From Andrena cerasifolii (taxonomy: Eukaryota > Arthropoda > Insecta > Hymenoptera > Andrenidae), in the NCBI RefSeq assembly GCF_050908995.1, contig NC_135122.1:961001-1025000 (forward strand): DNA of 64,000 nucleotides. Direction: 5' to 3'. Below are positions 1-9,729 of the stretch, piece after piece. Numbering within the stretch: position 1 is the stretch's first letter; each line of letters starts with the position of its first letter. A program made the translations under genes and the position numbers. The notes beneath the pieces are model-generated. The model had not been told where the DNA came from. It did not search any database and saw only the letters and a program-made list of their open reading frames with translations.

Positions 1-3000
1 CATTGACCTGACTGCAGCTTCCCATAATCCACCGAAATGGGGAGCACGCGGAGGAATAAAGTGCCAACGAACGTTTTGCTCCGATAAATATTTTTGAAAG
101 TGATCCTTAGGATCCTGAACAAGAATTGCATTATGTATCCTTTGCAATTCGCGGCTTGCACCAATGAAATTAGTTCCATTGTCACTATACAAATCGGTAC
201 ACTTCCCTCGTCTAGCAAAAAACCGCTTCAATGCAGCAAGAAAGGCGTCCGACGTCATGTCACTAACGAGTTCTAAATGCACTGCCTTAGTGCTGAAGCA
301 CACGAACACTGCCACATAAGTTTTGACTTTCTTTGTATTTCGAAGCTTCTTTTCCTTTATGAGAAACGGACCGCAGTAATCAACCCCCGTCACCAAAAAC
401 GGTCGGTTCAATACAACTCTGTCCCTCGGAAGTTGGCCAATTGGATATTGAGGAACTGTGGCCGTGAGTTTATGACACGTAATACATTTCCGAAGAACAG
501 ACTTGACCGTTATCATACCGTTAACAGGCCAATATTTCTGACGCACCGCGTGCAACGTGCCTCGCGCCCCAATGTGACCGTGTTTTACATGAATTTCCCG
601 GATTATTAACTCCGTAAGGAAGTGGTTTTGAAGTAATAATAAGGGATGTTTAACTGAATAAGGCAGTAGTGCATGCTTCAATCTCCCACCTACTCTCAAA
701 AGTCCATCTTCATCCAAAAATGGACCTAATGCGGTGAATCGAGTTCCGCATTTAGTAATTTCACTATTGGAAAGATCGTGAATTTCCTTCGTAAATACCA
801 ATCTCTGAAGTAACCGTATTATTCTAAAATGTGCTTGTGTTAACTCATTCGTAGTGAGAGGCCCTCCACGCTTCGGCTTATGACAGACATTGTAATAAAA
901 TCTAAGACAATACGCTATAACGCGTTGTAAAAGTATAAATGAAGAAAATTTCTCCAACAATTGAACCTCTGCATTGGTCGTTGCGTGTAACACCACAACC
1001 TTTCGTTTCTCGGGAATGTCTATCGGCTGCATGTCATAATGCGGCCAAGTGTCTTCTGACTGAGATAGCCAACGGGGTCCGGTGAACCAACTAGTGGCCA
1101 TAAGAAAGTCTTGGATGTTGGACCCCCGTGATAATATATCTGCAGCGTTGTGTTCTGAAGGCACATGCAACCACTGACTTGGAGCACTATGCTGCTGTAT
1201 CTGGCTAACTCTATTTGCAACAAACGTCTTGAGCGTATGCGGTGCAGTACGTATCCATTGCAGCGTGATCGTCGAATCCGACCAAAACACTACTTTTTCA
1301 AATGAAAGGTTTATGGCTTTGATAATTATGTTGTATAATTTGATCAGCAATACCGCACCGCACAATTCCAATCGCGGCAATGATTGAGTTTTTAAAGGTG
1401 CAACTTTTGATTTTGAAGAAACGAGTTGTGCGCTGTACCCTTGACCGTCACGCGTCGAGCGAATATATATGCAAGCACCGTACGCTTGTTCACTAGCATC
1501 GCAAAATCCGTGTAGCTGCAAATGTGTGTGACCATCGGAAATAACGCGCCTAGGAATATGAACGCTCTGTATTAAAGGCAATTGTGACTGAAAATTGACC
1601 CATGCCCCATAAATGTCTACTGGGACCGACTCGTCCCAGTCGAGGTTGCATTTCCAGAGATTTTGCATCAAAATCTTAGCCTGCACAATAACAGGGCCTA
1701 GTAACCCCAAAGGGTCGAAGAGTTGGGCAATGCGTGATAAAATGGTTCGTTTGGTGACCTTCTGTAAAGGTTCTACCTGCTTAATGGTGTACCCCAGAAC
1801 ATCCCGTTCAGCCTTCCAATACAACCCCAGCGTCTTTTTGTCATCAGACGCGTCTAACACCATGTGGTCATGGACACTAGCATCCAGGAATGATTCGAGC
1901 AAACGCGGTTCATTTGATACCCACTGCCGAAGTTGAAATCCTCCCTTCGCGGCTAACCGAATCAACTCATTTCTAAGCAACATAGCCTCGTCAAATGAAT
2001 CCGCTCCCGTAAGCACGTCGTCAACATAAAAGTCTCTAAGAAACGCGCTTGCAGCTATTGGATGATTGCCAATCTCGTCGTGCGCTAATTGGTGAAGAGT
2101 TCTGACAGCTAAAAAGGGAGCTGACGCCGTCCCGTACGTCACCGTATTCAATTCGTACGTTTTTATCGGTTGGTTAGAGTTCTCACGCCATAGGATCCTT
2201 TGGTATTTCCGATCTACCGCGCGCAAATCGACTTGCCGATACATTTTTGCGATATCGGCGGTTAGCACGTATTTATGTAACCGAAACCGCGTGATTATAC
2301 TGACCAGATCATCTTGGATCGTCGGTCCCACCATTAAAGTCTCATTCAACGACACACCGGATGATGAACGCGCCGATGCATCAAACACCACTCTGACCTT
2401 TGTGGTCAGGCTACTGTCTTTGACCACTGGATGATGAGGCAGATAGATACCTTCGGTGCTCTCGTCCGTAACTTCTGTCATATGTCCTAACCGTTCGTAC
2501 TCCTTAAGGAATTCGACATACTGAACCTTGATAGCGTGACGTTTATTAAGAGATCGTTCTAAAGACAGAAATCGATTCACTGCTATTTGACGTGATTCAC
2601 CCAGCTTCTCCTTCTGATCGTTAAAAGGAAGGCCAACTGTGTATCGACCGGTCACTGCGTCGCGAATCGTATTGGAAGTATAGTGAGTTTCACACGCTTG
2701 TTCTTCGGGAGACAACAATTTAACGGACGGGCATTCCTCAAGGTTCCAAAATTTGTGCATGTCCGATTGAAGATCGCTAAGCGTCAAATTGCAAGTAGCT
2801 GATTGAGTTGATGGTTGATCTGGTACATGCCCAACCACTATCCAACCGAGTTGAGTTTTTTGTAATTTAGTGCATTGATTCGCGAGAACTATTCGGCCAA
2901 TGCACATCAAGTCCCAGAAGAATTGACCACCAAGAATTCCATCTATGTTACCGGTCATATGGAAATCTGGATCTGCTAAATGTATCCCCACCGGAATCTT

Positions 3001-4668
3001 CAACGTTTGTCTGTCAATCAAGTCATGAGGTAACGGTTGTGAAACTTCCCGAACTATCAAAAATGTTACATTTTCTGAATAACGAGAGTTTCGCGATTTA
3101 ATTTGTGCTCGAGTGACTTTAGTGCTAGCCGACTGCATAGCGTTTGTGCCACAAAGAGGTATATTTACTGCTTCTGTGGGTAGATTGAGTTGCCTGCACA
3201 TTCTTTCCGACAGAAAATGCGATTCGGCGCATGAATCTAATAGCACCCTGCATTTGTGTGTTTTCCCGAATCCGTCTACAATGTCGATGACCGCCGTACA
3301 CAAAATTACCGTCGGCCGAGCATTTATTACCGAACAGGTATTGTTTACCTGTACAGCTGAAGGTACGGGGGTAGGGTCTACGTGCAATAAAGTGTGATGC
3401 CGTTTATGACATCGTCGGCAGGTACTTGCCTGACAGTCCTTCACCGAATGGTTTGGCCGTAAGCAGTTAAAACAAAGATGGCTTTCCTTCACTAATTTTG
3501 ATCTTTCTGGCACAGAAAGACTTAAGAGTTTGCTGCAATTTTGCGAAAAATGTGGCTCTCGACAAAAACCGCATAATATCACGTTCTGGGTAGAATGAAC
3601 TTGCCTAATTGATCGTAATTCCCTTACTGCAGGTTTATTAGGATTTTGGAAACCTTGACGGTTTCGAACCGTTCCCTGAGCTTTGGTAGCAGGTGCCACA
3701 GCAGGAGCCACGGCAGAAGCCACGGCAGAAGCCCCAGCAGCGGGTTCCCCCCCTCCGATGGGTTCGATCGTCTGATACCGATCATGCAAAAAATCAAATA
3801 ACTCGTCTACACTAGGAAACGCAATGCCACGCATGCGCTCCTTCCACTTCAGGGCGGATTCTTCATCTAATTTAGACACTATCAAATGAACAAGTACGGT
3901 ATCGGCACTAGGCTGCTGCAGAGCTTGCAACGCGCGGTAATGAGCCTCCATGCTGTTAAGAAACGTTCTAAAATCCTGATACGATGGCTTTTGCAACAAC
4001 GGTACGTCAACGATTGCCCTCAAGTGATTAGTTACAATGGTAGCTGGTTGATTATACCGTTTCTCTAAAAGGCCCCAGGCAACCCTGTAATTGGCCGCGG
4101 AATTTCCTACAGACTCTATGGCTTTCGCTGCTTCACCCTTTAAACACGAACGAAGATATAGTAGTTTCTTGGACTCAGTAATGCGTGTGTTTTCGTGTAT
4201 CGAAGAGTGAAACTGATCGGAAAATCCAGGCCACTCCCCGTATGCTCCAGCAAAGGTTGGCAAATTGATTTTCGGCAAGTATACGTCTTTATCGATAGAC
4301 TCCATGGCCGATTGTGGCGACGCGCGTAAACTTAGTGACTCGACACCCAACGCACTTCCAGTCTGCTGACTATGTTTGAGTTTATTCAAAATATCCATCG
4401 CGCGTGCTTTACATGTAATGAACGCGGATTTGAGAGCTATTCTTTCGCGCATTAATTCCCCGGTGGTGTCCGCGGAATCTAACTCCGCTTGCGCCTTATT
4501 GAACGACATATACTCACTTTCGAGGTCGTCAAAATGCACCTGAATTTGACTGCCCGAATCTCCAGCTTCGGTACTGTCTATCAGTAGTTGAAAGGTTTCT
4601 AATTCTAATTTGAATGCTTCACGTTTCAACTTTAAGGTTTTCTGGCGTTCTTCCAAGCTCGGTGCCAT
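1..4668 (-). CDS. BEL/Pao retrotransposon gag-pol polyprotein, open to the left edge (partial)
   Basis: One - strand frame starts at ATG 4668 and runs without a stop to base 1 (1556 codons), so the 3' end lies outside the window. Domains in order: a gag region; three zinc knuckles between about residues 365 and 430 (CGFCREPHFSQNC, CFNCLRPNHSVKDC, then CRRCHKRHH); an aspartic-protease-like VLLDSC near 475; reverse transcriptase with FYVDD near 878; RNase H with FCDAS near 1057; an integrase H2C2 finger near 1360-1400; and integrase core motifs VDYCGP, SDNGTNF and GLWEAAV. The fused gag-pol and these motifs are typical of BEL/Pao. The protein copies element RNA in cytoplasmic particles and inserts the cDNA in the nucleus. 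No disabling change is visible, so the copy may be young. The 3' LTR is not seen. Confidence 0.93.
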   Translation of the reverse strand, partial: MAPSLEERQKTLKLKREAFKLELETFQLLIDSTEAGDSGSQIQVHFDDLESEYMSFNKAQAELDSADTTGELMRERIALKSAFITCKARAMDILNKLKHSQQTGSALGVESLSLRASPQSAMESIDKDVYLPKINLPTFAGAYGEWPGFSDQFHSSIHENTRITESKKLLYLRSCLKGEAAKAIESVGNSAANYRVAWGLLEKRYNQPATIVTNHLRAIVDVPLLQKPSYQDFRTFLNSMEAHYRALQALQQPSADTVLVHLIVSKLDEESALKWKERMRGIAFPSVDELFDFLHDRYQTIEPIGGGEPAAGASAVASAVAPAVAPATKAQGTVRNRQGFQNPNKPAVRELRSIRQVHSTQNVILCGFCREPHFSQNCSKLLSLSVPERSKLVKESHLCFNCLRPNHSVKDCQASTCRRCHKRHHTLLHVDPTPVPSAVQVNNTCSVINARPTVILCTAVIDIVDGFGKTHKCRVLLDSCAESHFLSERMCRQLNLPTEAVNIPLCGTNAMQSASTKVTRAQIKSRNSRYSENVTFLIVREVSQPLPHDLIDRQTLKIPVGIHLADPDFHMTGNIDGILGGQFFWDLMCIGRIVLANQCTKLQKTQLGWIVVGHVPDQPSTQSATCNLTLSDLQSDMHKFWNLEECPSVKLLSPEEQACETHYTSNTIRDAVTGRYTVGLPFNDQKEKLGESRQIAVNRFLSLERSLNKRHAIKVQYVEFLKEYERLGHMTEVTDESTEGIYLPHHPVVKDSSLTTKVRVVFDASARSSSGVSLNETLMVGPTIQDDLVSIITRFRLHKYVLTADIAKMYRQVDLRAVDRKYQRILWRENSNQPIKTYELNTVTYGTASAPFLAVRTLHQLAHDEIGNHPIAASAFLRDFYVDDVLTGADSFDEAMLLRNELIRLAAKGGFQLRQWVSNEPRLLESFLDASVHDHMVLDASDDKKTLGLYWKAERDVLGYTIKQVEPLQKVTKRTILSRIAQLFDPLGLLGPVIVQAKILMQNLWKCNLDWDESVPVDIYGAWVNFQSQLPLIQSVHIPRRVISDGHTHLQLHGFCDASEQAYGACIYIRSTRDGQGYSAQLVSSKSKVAPLKTQSLPRLELCGAVLLIKLYNIIIKAINLSFEKVVFWSDSTITLQWIRTAPHTLKTFVANRVSQIQQHSAPSQWLHVPSEHNAADILSRGSNIQDFLMATSWFTGPRWLSQSEDTWPHYDMQPIDIPEKRKVVVLHATTNAEVQLLEKFSSFILLQRVIAYCLRFYYNVCHKPKRGGPLTTNELTQAHFRIIRLLQRLVFTKEIHDLSNSEITKCGTRFTALGPFLDEDGLLRVGGRLKHALLPYSVKHPLLLLQNHFLTELIIREIHVKHGHIGARGTLHAVRQKYWPVNGMITVKSVLRKCITCHKLTATVPQYPIGQLPRDRVVLNRPFLVTGVDYCGPFLIKEKKLRNTKKVKTYVAVFVCFSTKAVHLELVSDMTSDAFLAALKRFFARRGKCTDLYSDNGTNFIGASRELQRIHNAILVQDPKDHFQKYLSEQNVRWHFIPPRAPHFGGLWEAAVRSM

Positions 4669-5118
4669 GGCGAGATTTTACCGCGATAGATACACGGGAA
4701 TGAGATAATAGGACTAGTTTGATAGGTGACTCACAAACAACAACTGAATGCGACTTACGTGGTCGCAGTCTCCGGTGGTCCACACGGCTTGTCAATGATA
4801 GGCGATGCGAATGAGGCTGGTAACAACGTCCTCGATGTTGGCTCTCGACGATGTCCGTGCCGTCGATTCGGCACAGCTGTGATGCTGGTTCCGCCGACCC
4901 CTGGTGCTCAGGTATCGCTCCTGACGCCGATGAGTTATGCGAGGATGCAACGACCTGGTGTCGTTGTCCCTCAGCTGCTGGGTCCCTTGATGATGAGGTG
5001 ACCTGCCGAGTCCCTTTCTCTGGTTGCTGGGCTCCTCAGCGATGACGTATGCTGTCCTTCCCACAGCACTGGATATGTTGTACCGATAGGCGCGAATCAA
5101 GGCTCTCCAGGCACTTGC
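4669..5118 (-). other. BEL element 5' untranslated leader
   Basis: This is the stretch between the primer binding site and the gag-pol start. Short ORFs on both strands overlap one another and resemble nothing I recognise, so I call it leader rather than coding sequence. Confidence 0.6.
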
Positions 5119-5136
5119 ATCCGGCTCGAAGGACCA
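5119..5136 (-). promoter_or_regulatory. Primer binding site complementary to tRNA-Tyr
   Basis: The + strand reads ATCCGGCTCGAAGGACCA, an 18-base match to the 3' end of tRNA-Tyr including CCA. It begins three bases inside the 5' LTR end, the normal place for minus-strand DNA priming. The tRNA-Tyr assignment uses the known tyrosine acceptor stem (CCTTCGA). Confidence 0.85.
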
Positions 5137-5139
5137 AAA

Positions 5140-5831
5140 TGTTGTGGCCAAAATGTCGACTTGTTCTTTGGAGGATGTAAGACTCCGACGACACAATGTC
5201 ACACTCCTTGCGGTTTTTTCCACCGCAAGAGTTCACTAATTGAACGGTGATTGAGGTATGTGGAAGGATAGTGGTGAAATCAAACTGACACTGTAGCGCG
5301 TAACAACGTAACACTTAAAATATATTCTGATAAAATTGAATGAAAATACTTGTACACTTGAATTTTGGTAAAGTTATAATGTGCGCTGGTAGTGTCTCAG
5401 AATGCTGAATGCAATTCTGTCGATGATGATAGTACAGAGGTTTTGTTCGATCTGGTTTTCCAAGTTGCATTCAGGCTCTACCAAGCCTTTGAAAGCCCTT
5501 GCAGGGGTGTGTCTTAAAAAATAAGAGGTGGTAGACTATTGCCTATTGGCTGTAAATGATTGTGGCATTGGGCGACGAAACGCACCGGAAAGGGAAACTG
5601 AGTTCCACGAAATCGCATCGAACGGCGCGACTCCGTTTGTTTATGTCGTCTAGAGATACGCGGTCTTGACTCGGCCCAATAGCCCATATTTCACGGCACC
5701 GCTGGTAAATAGTTACGTCCCAAGATTTTAGGCCCGGACGGTCGGCTCAAGTGTTTTGCCACGTGCGGATTGACGAAGCACAGGCCCAGGAAACGCTTCG
5801 AATTCAATAATTGTATTTTTCACGCTCAACA
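5140..5831 (-). repeat. 5' LTR of the BEL/Pao element
   Basis: Read on the - strand the sequence begins TGTTG (5831) and ends CAACA (5140), a 5-base inverted terminus, and it abuts the primer site. The length is 692 bp. The second LTR lies beyond the left edge, so these limits rest on terminal motifs and the primer site rather than on LTR alignment. Confidence 0.72.
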
Positions 5832-5908
5832 TAATATATGAAAAAAGGAAAAAATAAGAAAAAAGGAAAAAAATAACAATAAAAGAAGAAATAATGAAAA
5901 TATAAAAA

Positions 5909-6538
5909 CTAATAGTGTGGGGGTGATGGTGGTGACAGTTGTGGTGATGCGACTATCTGCACCATCGGCCGCCGTGGTCGCTGTAGCACCCGCAACACTT
6001 CATATGGCCGCTGTCGCAGGGGCCGTAACACCCGCTGCAGCGGCGCGGCGTGCAGCAAGTCCTAGAACACAAAATCAACCATATAATATTGACACATTAA
6101 ACATATTGAACATCAAACTCACAAAGCATTGCAAAGTATTACGTACCTGCGGAGGTGGCGGCGATGGAAATTGCGGCGGCGACCGCGACGGCGGCGAAGG
6201 CGGCGAAGGTTGCGAAGGCGACGAGCCCCAATCGCTTGACCAGGCAGGTGACGGCGGTGGCGAGTTCTACAACATAATCGGTAATATAATACTGATGAAT
6301 ACTGCGATATAAGTTATTATTATTATTATTATTATTATAAGCTTTAAATGTGTTTAAACAACGATCAAAGGTAAATGTTTAAGAAAAAATTCAGTGGCTA
6401 GCATAGTCACTTGATTCGATCTCACTTGATTTTCGAAGGTTAAATGTAATAAATGTCAAAATATTGCGAAGTACATACCTCAGGATTCTCCCGGCTCTGC
6501 GCGGGATCGCACTCGGGGGCAATCCTCGTTATTCCCAT
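5909..6538 (-). CDS. Candidate small three-exon gene, Pro/Ser-rich (alternative Arg/Cys-rich frame)
   Basis: On the - strand three segments fit a spliced gene: exon 6538-6479 (ATG start, donor GAG/GTATGT), exon 6266-6147 (acceptor TTGTAG, donor CAG/GTACGT) and exon 6061-5909 (acceptor TTCTAG, stop TAG). The lengths 60, 120 and 153 are all multiples of three, so the main frame is open throughout and gives about 110 residues. Exon 2 is rich in Pro and Ser (SPPSPPSRSPP). A second frame through exons 2 and 3 gives an Arg-rich stretch followed by a Cys-rich tail (KCCGCYSDHGGRWC), reminiscent of small basic sperm proteins, but it has no ATG. GC-rich triplet sequence stays open easily, so this is tentative and I assign no function. 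Confidence 0.28.
6315..6339. repeat. (TTA)n microsatellite
   Basis: A run of about eight TTA/ATT units lies inside the putative first intron of the candidate gene. Confidence 0.85.
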
Positions 6539-6844
6539 TTATCACAGAAATTATTGCACAAAAAATCCTATTGTACGTCTTTCAACGTTTGATGGACAAC
6601 TGGTCTCGCTGCATCTCCTGGCTCTTGCATGTCAAAACCCCCTCCTATGATGAAATCGAGAAATGTGTAGCTTTGCAAAGTAGGATGCCTTTGTTCTTCA
6701 CCATCTTCATCACAGGGCACCTGCATTTTCACTGACCATCCTCCTCCATGTACTTATCTTCTTCTTCTTCTTCTTCACTGATCGTCCTCTCCTTATTCAC
6801 ACACATCTTCTTTCCCTTCTTCTTTGGACACATCATTCGACTAG

Positions 6845-7200
6845 ATCCTACCACTCTGATCGCGTATTGAGCATGTATCGAACTCTGATCGCATATTGAA
6901 CACCTATCATACCACTCTGAACGTGCATCGAACGTGTATTGAACATGTATCAAACGTGAATCGCACCACTTTGATCGCATATCAACCGTGTATTGAACAT
7001 GTATCGAACTACTTTGAACATGTATCGAACATGAATCGTACCACTCTGAACGTGTATCCAACGTCTATCGAACCACTTTGAACATGTATGGAACATCTAT
7101 CGAACGTCTGTCGTACCACTTTGAACGTCTATCGAACCACTTTGAACGTGTATTGAACGTCTATCGTACCACTTTGATCATGAATCGTACTACTTCTACG
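6845..7200. repeat. Degenerate minisatellite
   Basis: About 350 bp are built from variants of GTATCGAACGT and GTATCGAACCACTTTGAAC, alternating irregularly. Open frames here are low-complexity by-products of the repeat and are not called as genes. Confidence 0.85.
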
Positions 7201-7305
7201 TAATAATTACGACTATCGTTAGATTAAGATCTAGCGTACATGCAGAAGGTTGAAGTTTGAGGAGGGTGAAGAAAAAACAGTTATGCATTAAAAATTGATT
7301 ATATT

Positions 7306-7830
7306 TTATTTGTGTATTTCCCTCTGGCGTTTAGACCACCAGTTGAATATTTTAAATACATTTTGCATGGCACAGTGCTTTGCGTGTCTGCCACATCGCA
7401 GAGTATTAACTACGTTTAGCTTATTTAGGGATTTGATATCCTCGTAGTCAATGTCTAGCGTCTCGATGATCACGTCCGCTCTCGTATTTTCATCGAGGAA
7501 ATCCACGAGCCAATCGCGTTTCTGCAGCCCTTTATCGTATACGACATGGGGTGTGTCATCTTCCTCGTCGATCGCATCGGCTACAGCTTTCATAATTAGC
7601 TGTTTAGCCATACTGTACGGAACGTCTCCATCTTCCCAACGTAGCCCATGATGTTTTTCCACCAACCACCGTATGCTCGATTTGTCGGATTTTGTAAGAA
7701 GATATTGTGGCATCGAACTCCCAAAAATATAGTGCGAGAGAATTGTTCCCTTTCGTAGGATAGGCACTTCCTTCGCGACAAATCTTCCATCAACGATGAA
7801 CCCTTACAGGTCAACGAATGTTGGTACGAC
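7306..7830 (-). pseudogene. Polinton/adinto-like element gene downstream of the capsid gene, broken
   Basis: The frame is open from 7803 to 7306 and continues upstream across an in-frame TAA at 7806-7804. No ATG is visible before a further stop. The product carries a HHGLRWEDGDVPYS segment and a short Cys/His tail (CGRHAKHC). I recognise it as a protein that accompanies capsid-like genes in insect virus-derived elements; its function is unknown to me. It follows the capsid gene on the same strand about 140 bases downstream. The stop and the lost start make it a pseudogene. Confidence 0.55.
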
Positions 7831-7970
7831 CACTATCGATACAATTTAGAGGTCCGTTCGCTTCCAAGACAGACTGGAGAATGCAGTCTTTCTCGTAAAG
7901 CATCTCGATTTTCACGATGAAATTTTGTATGAATTTGGTATAGGAGAGGGCGGGCAAGTAGCGCAGTAAT

Positions 7971-9182
7971 TTAATTGATTTTGCGCACCACATTTGTCAG
8001 CGGATTGTATTCAACCACCCGATCGTGCAGAATCAGACAGTAGGCCGTAGTATTTGCAGGTACGTTTTCTTTACAATCAAATTCTATGCGCACGTCCACG
8101 GTGCTATTCTTGATCGACTCATTTTGTCGCGAGCAATCAATCACCACGAGGGGGCCAAATTGCAAAAATTGGGCCACGGTGAATAATGCTTCGTTGCAAC
8201 TATGTCCGTAATACGATTTACGCAAATGCGTATACATGTTAAATAAGATAGCGTGCCTATTCTTGTCAAAGTCCAAGTTCATGTCATCGTACGGGTAAAA
8301 TTCCGAGTTGAGAAAAAGTTTTACATTGGTCAATTTGCAGTGGTCGAATCCAGTAACATCTTCAGTCATCACATTCTTTCGAGCAGTCTGTAGAGCAAAG
8401 ATAATGTATCGCGGCTTCTCCAACTGTGCAGCTGCCTTCACGGCCCACGAATGCTTGGTCGTGCTCTGTAAGAGAGGATACTCGTACAGATCCCACGAGC
8501 GAAAATTAATTCTCAGGTTTTGTCCACTTTCCAAAGCATGTAGCAACGACAGCTTATTAACGTCGTTCAGCGTCACGTGAGGCATCCGCCATTGCACTTT
8601 AAGTAATTCAATTTCTGGTTCCAACGTCGGCGATCCTATTAGAGAATTGTTATCGTTGCGCGATCGTATTAAAATCAATTCGTGACGCGCATTAATAACC
8701 ATGCGTTTGTAGTCCTCGCAAAATCCCAACAAATATTTGAGCGGGATGCAAAAATTGAAATTATTTTTCACTATTAGCTCATCGTGCCGTTTCAAGCCCC
8801 ATCCCGCATTCTCCATATTTTTGTCTTCATCAGATGTCATCGATACATAGTTTTTAAGCGTGCTAGTTATTCCAACGTTTCTGTTGCGATCAATCTCCAC
8901 ACTATTCAGTTCGTATCGAATCTCATCAAATATGAATGCCATGCAATTATTTCCCAACATCACCGTTGATACATCATTCGGCTTATTTATCGTCAATTTT
9001 CCCTCCAGATAGAGGAAACTTCCACACGGTAATGTGTATAAATCCTGTTGCTGTATAGGTATTCTTATCTCATCACTGTATCCAAACGTTGTGTTGACGT
9101 AAGGGTTGTATGTGTGAGTCTCAAGCTTGACGATGCGATCATCAAACGTTGGCTTCGCGCCAATGCTTAGAATGTCGGTCAT
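7971..9182 (-). CDS. Double-jelly-roll major-capsid-like protein (403 aa), intact ORF
   Basis: A 403-residue uninterrupted ORF whose N terminus (MTDILSIGAKPTFDDRIVK) and beta-rich body match the double-jelly-roll-like proteins common in insect genomes and linked to Polinton/Maverick and adintovirus-like elements. In a virus such a protein would form the icosahedral shell. Its neighbours support this: a 68-codon ORF ends 8 bases upstream, that ORF overlaps the gene before it by ATGA, and another element gene follows. A packaging ATPase of the same kind of element is present at 39813-40472. I see no broken codon, unlike most neighbouring genes. The family call rests on pattern recognition; a structure prediction would decide it. 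Confidence 0.7.
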   Translation of the reverse strand: MTDILSIGAKPTFDDRIVKLETHTYNPYVNTTFGYSDEIRIPIQQQDLYTLPCGSFLYLEGKLTINKPNDVSTVMLGNNCMAFIFDEIRYELNSVEIDRNRNVGITSTLKNYVSMTSDEDKNMENAGWGLKRHDELIVKNNFNFCIPLKYLLGFCEDYKRMVINARHELILIRSRNDNNSLIGSPTLEPEIELLKVQWRMPHVTLNDVNKLSLLHALESGQNLRINFRSWDLYEYPLLQSTTKHSWAVKAAAQLEKPRYIIFALQTARKNVMTEDVTGFDHCKLTNVKLFLNSEFYPYDDMNLDFDKNRHAILFNMYTHLRKSYYGHSCNEALFTVAQFLQFGPLVVIDCSRQNESIKNSTVDVRIEFDCKENVPANTTAYCLILHDRVVEYNPLTNVVRKIN

Positions 9183-9190
9183 TTTTCAAC

Positions 9191-9397
9191 TTAATTGCGT
9201 ACAATGAATCCCAGCGATTTCAAAAATGCAATGTTCGCAGCACTGAGCCTCTTCTTTTTAGCGTAATCAGAGCTGTTGCAGTTGTTGTTGTTGTTCTTGT
9301 TGTTGTTGTTGTTGCAAACAATTTCGTTTGGAAGAAACGTGTTTCTGGAGTCGTTCAACACAAGCATCTCATTCGGCCGCACCACATGTATTATCAT
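9191..9397 (-). CDS. Small Asn-rich viral-element ORF (68 aa)
   Basis: The ATG overlaps the stop of the preceding gene (ATGA), and the ORF ends just before the capsid-like gene, a compact viral-style arrangement. The middle is an asparagine run coded by a (GTT)n tract on the + strand (9276-9315). The C terminus (KKKRLSAANIAFLKSLGF) is basic then hydrophobic. Its role is unknown; a minor virion component is possible but not shown. Confidence 0.5.
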   Translation of the reverse strand: MIIHVVRPNEMLVLNDSRNTFLPNEIVCNNNNNKNNNNNCNSSDYAKKKRLSAANIAFLKSLGFIVRN

Positions 9398-9729
9398 CGG
9401 CGTCGTCGTACGTGCAGTCTGATGGTAATCTCTTCACCTCGAAAATCAAGCAACCGTCCGTCTTGATCCACAACGCGTATCGTTAGATCCGAAATGACCT
9501 GTGCAGTGATTGGAAATCGTTGGCATCAGTGCCATCGAGTTTTTGAGGATACCGCTCGAGTAATCGCTGTTTCAAATACTTGGCAATGGCATCTAATTCG
9601 TATGAACCGTGGGGAAACGTAATGTATTCATGGCCGGTGTCGACGCTGCTGCTGGTCTCATAGTTTGTGGTGAAGTAGAATTTATCGTTGCTCGAGTCGA
9701 TGTTGGGTATTGTATGTACGATAAGGCTA
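9394..9729 (-). pseudogene. Polinton/adinto-like minor virion-type gene, truncated and internally deleted
   Basis: Two conserved ends of one insect-element protein family are present. An upstream piece (HEYITFPHGSYELDAIAKYL) and a C-terminal piece (LTIRVVDQDGRLLDFRGEE) ending in Arg-rich residues lie in different frames and abut near 9490-9505. The middle of the protein is therefore missing. The N terminus is lost where the errantivirus LTR begins at 9718. The gene stands first in the block before the 68-aa ORF and the capsid-like gene. A minor capsid or vertex role is a guess from position. Confidence 0.55.

Noticed and set aside
4792..5223. 143-codon - strand frame in the BEL leader
   Set aside because: It overlaps the primer site and LTR edge and resembles no protein. 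It is open by composition only.
6729..7061. 110-codon frame with Glu run
   Set aside because: It is a translation of the minisatellite and a TTC microsatellite.
9276..9315. (GTT)n tract as an independent microsatellite
   Set aside because: It lies in frame inside the 68-aa ORF as an asparagine run, so it is annotated there.
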